Source: Desmodesmus armatus
Lineage: Eukaryota > Chlorophyta > Chlorophyceae > Sphaeropleales > Scenedesmaceae
Assembly: GCA_007449985.2 (NCBI GenBank)
Contig: VIIQ02000007.1
Location: 186,001 to 250,000, forward strand
Reading direction: 5' to 3'
Length of the DNA: 64,000 nucleotides
In this document: positions 58,068-64,000 of the stretch, in pieces
Numbering within the stretch: the stretch's first letter is position 1
Layout of the letters: each line of letters starts with the position of its first letter
Made by a program: the position numbers and the translations under genes
Notes under the pieces: model-generated
Told to the model about the DNA's origin: nothing
The model's database searches: none
The model's input: only the letters and a program-made list of their open reading frames with translations

Positions 58068-58847
58068 TTGTAGACTGCTTTGACTGGGTTTGTGGCTGCG
58101 AGTGGTAGGAATTGGTGTTGTCAGTCTGCGACAGCATGCAGCTTGTGTTGGTGTTTGTGGCTAAGCTCGCTTGAGATGGCGTTCATGCCTGTCGTGCAGG
58201 CCAGTGATAGTACCGCTCAGCCTGCTGTTGCTGGCAACACAGCAGCTGCTGACTTGATGTGTGATTGGGTCGCCGGCATGGCAGTCAGTCTCGTGTTGTT
58301 GTTGATGCATGTGCTGTCGCGCGGCCGCAGCCTCCAAGCTTTCCTGCCCTTCTTGAGACTTGATGTGTGAGTGGGTCGCCGGCAGCAGTCTTGTGTTGTT
58401 GTTGATGCATGTGCTGTCGCGCGGCCACAATCATCCCAGGCTACGGGAGGCTGCAAAGCTGTCCCAGTTGTGTCTGGTCACCAGTGATGGTGCCATAAGT
58501 GATTTGGCACCTAGGTAGCCACCCATCTGTTGCTTTGGCATAATGAACAGGCTACTGTGGCACTCCTGCAGGCTCAGGTAGCGCACACTGTCACTGCCTG
58601 TGAGTGCTGCGTCCTTGAGTCAGCTCCGTGTGATGTACCATAAGGCGGCTTTTCTTGTTGCTGCTGCTGTGGTTTGCTTACTCAGTGCCGTAGCATGATC
58701 TAATCATTGAGGCCCCATGCAGGCTGGTGCACCACTAATTTGTTTATAAAACTGGTGGTCGCAAGAGCATGCTGGTGGATGGCAAAACTTACCGAATGTT
58801 GAACAGGGCTGTAAAGTCTTGGGTCTCATGGTGACTGCTGACCGTCA
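58068..58847. other. Region between MYND copy 3 and the LINE ORF1
   Basis: No gene called. It contains a 106-bp tandem repeat pair (listed separately) and, at about 58768-58834, a short frame (MLVDGKTYRMLNRAVKSW) that might be a stray ORF1 remnant. The 5' boundary of the LINE must lie in or near this stretch. Confidence 0.4.
58251..58435. repeat. 106-bp-period direct repeat pair
   Basis: A block starting GACTTGATGTGTGA at 58251 recurs at 58357, sharing GGGTCGCCGGCA and GTGTTGTTGTTGATGCATGT. About 80 bp are shared with a few indels. It may be part of the LINE 5' region or a local tandem duplication. Confidence 0.75.
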
Positions 58848-59956
58848 ATGATTCGGTCGCTGCAGTCCAGCTTGTCAGTGAGGTGCAGGGTTGATACCGT
58901 GTGTGACACAGTCTGCAGCTCAGGGGGCAGCAGCGATCCAACTGTGTCGGTGGCGGTGCTGGAGTCCCTGTCTGTCCAGGTTGAAGGACTGCAGGCCACC
59001 GCAGCGCTGCTGGCAGAGGAGGCTGCAGCAGCTAAGGCACAGTCGCAGGATGCCCTTAGCCGCCTGGAAAGGGCTGGCCTCAGCAGCGCCGAGGCTGCTG
59101 CACAGCTCCAGGCAGCAGCTGATAAGGGGGCGGAGGCCCACATGCAGCAGGCCAACCAGTCCACTCAGCTGGCGGCCCTGCGCGACAGGCTCACCCAGGT
59201 TGAGGAAGCCAACCAGCGCCTGCGGGAGCAGGCGGCAGCTTCTGCGCAGCATGGGGCAGTTGGGGCCTGGGCTCCAGTCGGCACGCCCCCCGACGCAGTT
59301 GCTGAGGCCATTCTCAGCGCGCGCACCATCAGCCGTACCAGCATCTTGGCTGTGACAGTGGTGTTTGAGCCGCGAGATGCAGGTGGGGCAGGCGGCAGCG
59401 GCGGTGGTGATGCAGCAGGCCCTAGCAGCAGCAGCGGTCGTGCAGCAGGTGCGGGGCAGGCAGGTGACCAGGCAGCAGCAGCGACGGGGTCCTCGGGCAG
59501 CAGCGGCACAGCACGGCAAGGTGCTGATGCAGGGGCGGGTGCTGGTGGTGGGCCCAACTCAGCCAGCAGGCGGCCTGCACGGCAGCCGATGGCCCTCTAC
59601 CGTGTGCTGCTGCGCTCGCCTCAGCTGGAGGAGGTGGTGCTGGGGGGCCGCACCCGCATGGCCTTGGCTCGCCAGGGTCATCAGGTCTATGTTGAGCAGC
59701 TGCTGTCAGAGGCTGAGCGGGCGCAGCGCCGGAGCTGGGGCCGGAAGCCAGCCGGCTGAGGGCTGAGGGGGTGAAGGTGCGCTGGAAGGGGGCTGTCCTT
59801 GAGAAGCAGGTGCGGTCACGTGGCGGTGGCCGCCCCCGGTGGGAGCAGGTGCAGCTGGCTCCCCGCGGCCCCACAGATCGCTCTGGGGGCGCACACAGGG
59901 CTAGGGCCGAGGGAGGTGCAGAGGCAGGGGCAGGGGCTGGGGCTGGCAGGCGATGA
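58848..59956 (+). pseudogene. LINE ORF1 (coiled-coil protein) with one frameshift
   Basis: The frame from 58848 runs 303 codons to a TGA at 59757. Residues about 35-135 form a long coiled coil (VQVEGLQATAALLAEEAAAA, LTQVEEANQRLREQAAAS), then an acidic/Gly-Ala linker and a basic region (MALYRVLLRSPQLEEVVLGG, YVEQLLSEAERAQRR). Near 59732 the natural continuation moves to another frame: ELGPEASRLRAEGVKVRWKG and AVLEKQVRSRGGGRPRWEQV, closing at TGA 59954-59956. The total span of 1109 bases becomes divisible by three if one base is restored, giving about 369 residues. ORF1 proteins of LINEs are RNA-binding chaperones that trimerise through the coiled coil. Confidence 0.75.
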
Positions 59957-62900
59957 ATCCACCGCATAGTGTTGCAGCAATAGATGTGAGGTTCCTTGTG
60001 CAGAATGTGGGGGGCATGGCGGCTACTAGGATACCCAGTGTTGTGGCGCAAGAGCAGGGGTGTGACATTTACGGCTTTGTAGAGACAATGCTCGTGGAGG
60101 ACACAACGCATGAGGTTCAAGGGTTGTTGCCTGGCTATGATGCTTTTCATTGTGTCCGGCCGCGGCCAAGCCGCGGCAGGCCGCATGGGGGTATCACTGT
60201 GTTTGTTAAGAGGTTCTCTGCACTGAGCATGGGCTCAGGGCTGACGGTTACCACGGACCCGAGGGAGGGCATCGTCTGGGTGGTTGTGCCAGGTTTTCAG
60301 CTTACTGTTGCCGTGTGTTACTTCAGCCCTCCTGGCTCTGCTGTGTATGCATCTGGGGTGGTGGATGCAGACCCCATGGCTGCCTTGTTTGCTGGGCTGT
60401 CTGCAGCAGAGGCCAGAGGCCACAAGCATTTGGTTCTTGGGGACCTGAACATGCGCATTGGCAGATTGAGTTGTGACGTGCCCTCTAATCTTGCGGTTCC
60501 CCCAGGTCTCAATGACCCGTCAGTTCTCCCGACCTTACACCATTTGAGGTGTGTACCTTCCTACAGGCGCTCTATGGACATGTCTGTACCCAGCCGCCCT
60601 CGGGCGCTGGAGTTTATGAATGGTCTGTTTGCTGTCTCCTCGGTTGTGCTCAATGGTAGGACCCATGGGGATGTGGAAGGGGCCTTCACCTGTTATGCCA
60701 ATCCCATGGGTGAGCAGTCAGTGGGTGCCAGTGTGGTTGATCTGGCCTGTGCCTCCACCTCCTTGTATCGTCATGTGCAGTCCTTCCGGGTCCTGCCTTA
60801 CAAGGCGTCAGCCTCCAAGGACCACTGTGGTCTCTATGTGTCACTCACCGACCTGCCCAGGCGGTGTCATGAGGTGCCTCGCAGGGGGGCCGGTGCAGGG
60901 TGCACCGTCCCACCTCAGGGTCTGGCTACACTAGCGCCCTTGTGCGTCAAGCGGACTGTTTTCAGGCTATGTTACAGTCTTGGCAGGCAGGTGGTGTGAG
61001 TGTTGAGTGTGCGTTGCGGCAGTTTTCAGATCAATTGGTTTCGTGTGCGGGAGGTGACAGAGAGCAGCCTGCCCCTGCCCAACCCGGCCACGGGCGCAGG
61101 GACCAGCCGTGGTATGATGCTGACTGTAGGCGGCTTTCTGGGGAATTGGATGGGGCATGGGCTGCCTGGCATGCAAGCAGAGGGGGTGTGTATGGCTCTC
61201 AGGCCGGGTGCCCTGTTGCACGGAATGCCTTGGAGGCGGCTCGACGTGAGTACAAGAGCTGTTGTAAGCGCAAAAAGCGGGAGCATGCAATGCGTGTGCA
61301 GATTGATATGCTGGGCACCTACTTTGGGCACACCCAGAAGGACTACTGGCATGTGTTTTTTGGGGATAGGCGCCCGCAAACACCTTTGTCGGACGTGGCG
61401 GCTTGGACGGACTATTTTAGGGTCCTGTTGGGGGCGGCACCCCATCCACAGGCCCTGTCTGTCGATGAGGTCGCTCTCAAGCAGCAGCTGTACGCAGCAG
61501 CCCCTCGGGGTCAGGAGGCAGCCATGGCTGCACTTAACGCTGATGTCACCCTGGCTGAGGTGGAACAATGCATGGCGCTCCCGGCCGGCAAAGCCCCTGA
61601 TGCTCAGGGGCTGACTGGAGAGCTCTTAAGGCTGGCCGCTGCCCCTGTCCGTGATACAGGTTCGAGTGGTGACCCTCTGCCGGCCTGTCCTGTCGTTGTT
61701 GAGTGTGCACAGTGGTTGCTGCAGGCCATGTTCTCTAATGCTTGTGTCCCGGAGGTTATGCGCACCAGCAAGTTGGTCCCCGTGCCGAAGTCGCTGAGCC
61801 CTGCTGCCCTGGCAGTACGGGACCAGTACAGAGGTATCTCTGTGTCACCTGTCTTTTCCCGCATGTTGGATCGCTTCTTGAATCAGCGCTTTGAGCGGTT
61901 GGCGTCACTCCTGTCACTTCGGGCTCCCACCCAGTGTGGCTTTAGGCCGGGCCATGGCACACTAGATGCCATCTTCACGCTGCAGCATCTGATCAGTGTG
62001 GCGCAGCATCGCCGCCGTCGCTTGTATGTGGTCTTTGTGGACTTTAAGAAGGCTTTTGACAAGGTTAGGAGGGACCTGTTGTTGGAGCGATGTCGACAGT
62101 TGGGTGTGCATGGCCCCTTTCTGGACATGTTGGTGGCGTTGTATGATCGGGTGTGCTGTCAGGTGGCAGTCAATGGGGAGCTTGGGGACGCCTTCCCCAC
62201 AGTGTCTGGCACAAAGCAGGGGAGTGAGCTGAGCCCCCTCTTGTTCGGCCTGTTTATTGAGTTGCTGCATTACCTGATCAGGCTCAAGTTGCCGGGGGCA
62301 GGGCCAGTGCTGAGTGGACTTAAGGTGCCTGACGTGATGTATGCTGACGACGTGGGGTTGCTCAGCTTCGAGGCCTGCGAGATACAGCAGATCGTGGATG
62401 TGCTTGATGTCTTCTGCACATTGTTTGATATGGAGGTGAACCTTGCGCCGCACAAGACTTGTGTCGTGTGTTTCCGCCCGCAACACTTGAGGGTGCCTGC
62501 AGGGTTTCGCCTTGTGTTTCGGGGCCGTGAAATTGCGCTGCAATCAGAGTACGTGTATCTGGGCGTGCGTGTGCATGCCACTCGGGGGCTTCTGGGGGCG
62601 TCGGACGCGCTGGCAGTTTCCGGCAGCAAAGCCATGCATGCCATGCTGACGCGCTGTCGTCGGGCTTGCCTCACCCAGTTTGACATCAAGTGCAGAATGT
62701 TTGATATTTTGGTCGAGCCTGTGTTGTCATATGCGTCGCATATCTGGGGCCCGGCAATGTTTGTGAAGCGCCTGCACTCCGCACCGTACGACACACAAGC
62801 CGAGAGTGTGCACACCTCGTTCCTGAGGATCATGACAGGATCCATCAAAGGGGTTGCCAAGGATGTATTATACCGGGACCTGCACCGCATTCCCGTCATG

Positions 62901-63725
62901 TACCACTGGGTAGTCCTGGCTGCGCGGTGGTGGACCAAGCTGTCGGATTCGCGTGATGAGGAGCCCAGGTCACTGGCCAGTTGTGTGTGGCGCGAGGACG
63001 TTATGTTGGCCTTGGATGGCTGTCAGCGTTGCTGGTCGTATGGTGTGTTGCACACTATGTCTGGCTTGCAGCTCCTTGATAGTAGCTGGCGGCAGCAGCC
63101 TTTGGAGTGGGTGTTGCAGCAGCGGTGGCAGGAGTCAGCTGTGCAGGCTGCCTTGGCTGGCCTGTTCCGTGATAGGTGGCAGGGTCTTACAGAAGGCAGC
63201 CCTCGCACTGCACCGTCTGCCGGCATTCACAGGCTTACACACCATGCATGGGTATACCCTCTTGACCCTGGCTTTGATCCTTTCTCTAGAGACCATGCAG
63301 CCCCGCATATGAAGTTGTGCTTGTCTTTCAACGTGGCACAAAACCTGGCGCAGTTGCGTGTTGGCTCTGCACATCTTGAAATTGAGCAGGGTCGCAAGCG
63401 TAGGGAGTCTGTCCCAAGGGCGGATCGCATCTGTCGTTTGTGCTCTGGTCAGGACGCTTCGCTGGCCAACCGCGCTGCTGTGCTGGCCCGTACTGGCACC
63501 AGCAACAATGTTGAAGATCTAAAGCACTTCATTCTTGAATGTCCCGTGTATGATGATCTGCGCACCGCCTGCCCAGCCTTTGCTGACCCGGCTTCAGTCC
63601 AGTTGGGTGACCAAGATTGTGTTGCTACTGTGTTTCAACATGCCGAACAGTCGGCCCTGGCACACACTTTGTACAAAATGAAAGTGCGCAGAGCACGCTT
63701 GCTTGGCCTTACTATGGGTATTTGA
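59953..63725 (+). pseudogene. LINE ORF2, endonuclease and reverse transcriptase, with one frameshift
   Basis: The start ATG at 59953 overlaps the ORF1 stop (ATGA). Residues about 8-300 are an EEP-type endonuclease: FLVQNVGG, FVETML, GRPHGGITVFV, HLVLGDLNMRIG, SVVDLACAS and KDHCGLYVS. This frame ends at 60999. The homologous continuation is in another frame, open from before 60900 to 63725, with SGYTSALVRQADCFQ and then a reverse transcriptase: RDQYRGISVSPVFSRML, CGFRPGHGTLDAIF, YVVFVDFKKAFDKV, GTKQGSELSPLLF and VMYADDVGLLSF (catalytic YADD at about 62340). The C-terminus has CRLC...HFILEC, a zinc-knuckle-like motif. The span of 3773 bases is one short of a multiple of three, consistent with one lost base, possibly in the G-run at 60884-60889. 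Confidence 0.88.
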
Positions 63726-64000
63726 CTGACTTTGTTCTGTTTCTTGTGTCCACACTGGTATAGTTGCCTGCCCTCATCTCTGCACACAATAGGTTCCTAG
63801 CATGGCTGGCACTTGCTGCAATTCTGGTGGTTCTGCCTTCTTTGGTCAACCCGGTGTAGGTGGTGCAAACCACCGCAGGGGAGACAACTTATGAGGTTCA
63901 CCTGGCTCGATCCTGGTGGGCAATGCCATTGTTGTTTGGCGAAAATGTCCATGTAACATACTCCCCCATTTGTTGGTACACCTGTCTAGGCGGTCATCTC
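63726..64000 (+). other. LINE 3' region, truncated by the window end
   Basis: Non-coding sequence after the ORF2 stop. It contains a short imperfect inverted repeat around GTGGTGCAAACCACC (about 63861-63875). No poly(A) tail is reached. Confidence 0.6.

Larger units (their letters stand above)
58848..64000 (+). mobile_element. LINE-type non-LTR retrotransposon (runs off the window)
   Basis: ORF1 with a coiled coil is followed by an ATGA overlap and an ORF2 with an apurinic-like endonuclease, a reverse transcriptase and a C-terminal zinc-knuckle-like motif. No RNase H and no long terminal repeats are seen, which places it with L1-like elements. The 3' untranslated region starts at 63726 and the window ends before a poly(A) tail or target duplication. 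Both ORFs have one frameshift, so this copy is probably dead. Confidence 0.9.

Noticed and set aside
59720..59760. Programmed -1 frameshifting in LINE ORF1
   Set aside because: No slippery heptamer is present at the shift point, and a second shift of the same kind in ORF2 points to ordinary single-base loss.

Overview
The window reads as nuclear DNA of a green alga, most likely a chlorophyte of the Scenedesmus/Tetradesmus type (inference). The grounds are moderately GC-rich sequence, genes split by short GT-AG introns with a marked CTGCAG|G acceptor, coding exons full of CTG/CAG triplets that give Ala, Gln or Ser runs, eukaryote-only genes such as VPS45, and a run of paralogous MYND zinc-finger genes of a kind I associate with that group. 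There are no bacterial operons, no tRNA or rRNA genes and no CRISPR array. I assembled the gene models by hand from splice sites and reading-phase continuity, so exon ends may be off by a base or two.

Layout, left to right. 1-4.7 kb: mostly empty, but with a short poly(A)-tailed retro-insertion between perfect 13-bp target-site duplications (2698-3342). 4.7-12.2 kb, minus strand: a BTB/MATH-like protein, a secreted glycerophosphodiester phosphodiesterase (GDPD) and a GNAT acetyltransferase. 12.5-13.5 kb, plus: a two-exon gene of unknown function. 15.75-21.2 kb, minus: an 11-exon GH125 (Mug157-type) alpha-mannosidase whose 3' flank carries three perfect back-to-back palindromes. 21.7-28.8 kb, minus: a large microcephalin-like protein with three BRCT units and two RanBP2 zinc fingers; one intron holds a (TG)n tract of about 170 bp. 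29.1-30.9 kb, plus: a membrane-anchored GDPD-like protein, divergent from the BRCT gene. 31.3-33.9 kb, minus: an eight-exon SANT/Myb protein. 34.3-34.55 kb, minus: the last exon of a small unidentified gene. 35.0-41.0 kb, plus: a complete 15-exon VPS45.

41.7-44.6 kb, minus: an F-box/leucine-rich-repeat gene with an in-frame TGA, and a separate LRR-only ORF beside a 178-bp tandem duplication. 45.2-58.1 kb: three related MYND genes. Copy 1 (minus) is wrecked by frameshifts and a 1.3-kb insertion. Copy 2 (minus) is intact and has a 36-unit triplet tract. Copy 3 (plus, head-to-head with copy 2) has a one-base deletion in its first exon. 58.8-64.0 kb, plus: a LINE-type retrotransposon with ORF1, then an endonuclease/reverse-transcriptase ORF2 overlapping it by ATGA; each ORF carries one frameshift consistent with a lost base.

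The cellular genes do not form one pathway: vesicle fusion (VPS45), glycan trimming (GH125), phosphodiester hydrolysis (two unlike GDPDs) and chromatin or DNA-damage functions (BRCT, SANT) are simply neighbours. The right-hand third is a fast-changing zone of tandem and inverted duplication, repeat expansion, pseudogene formation and retrotransposition.
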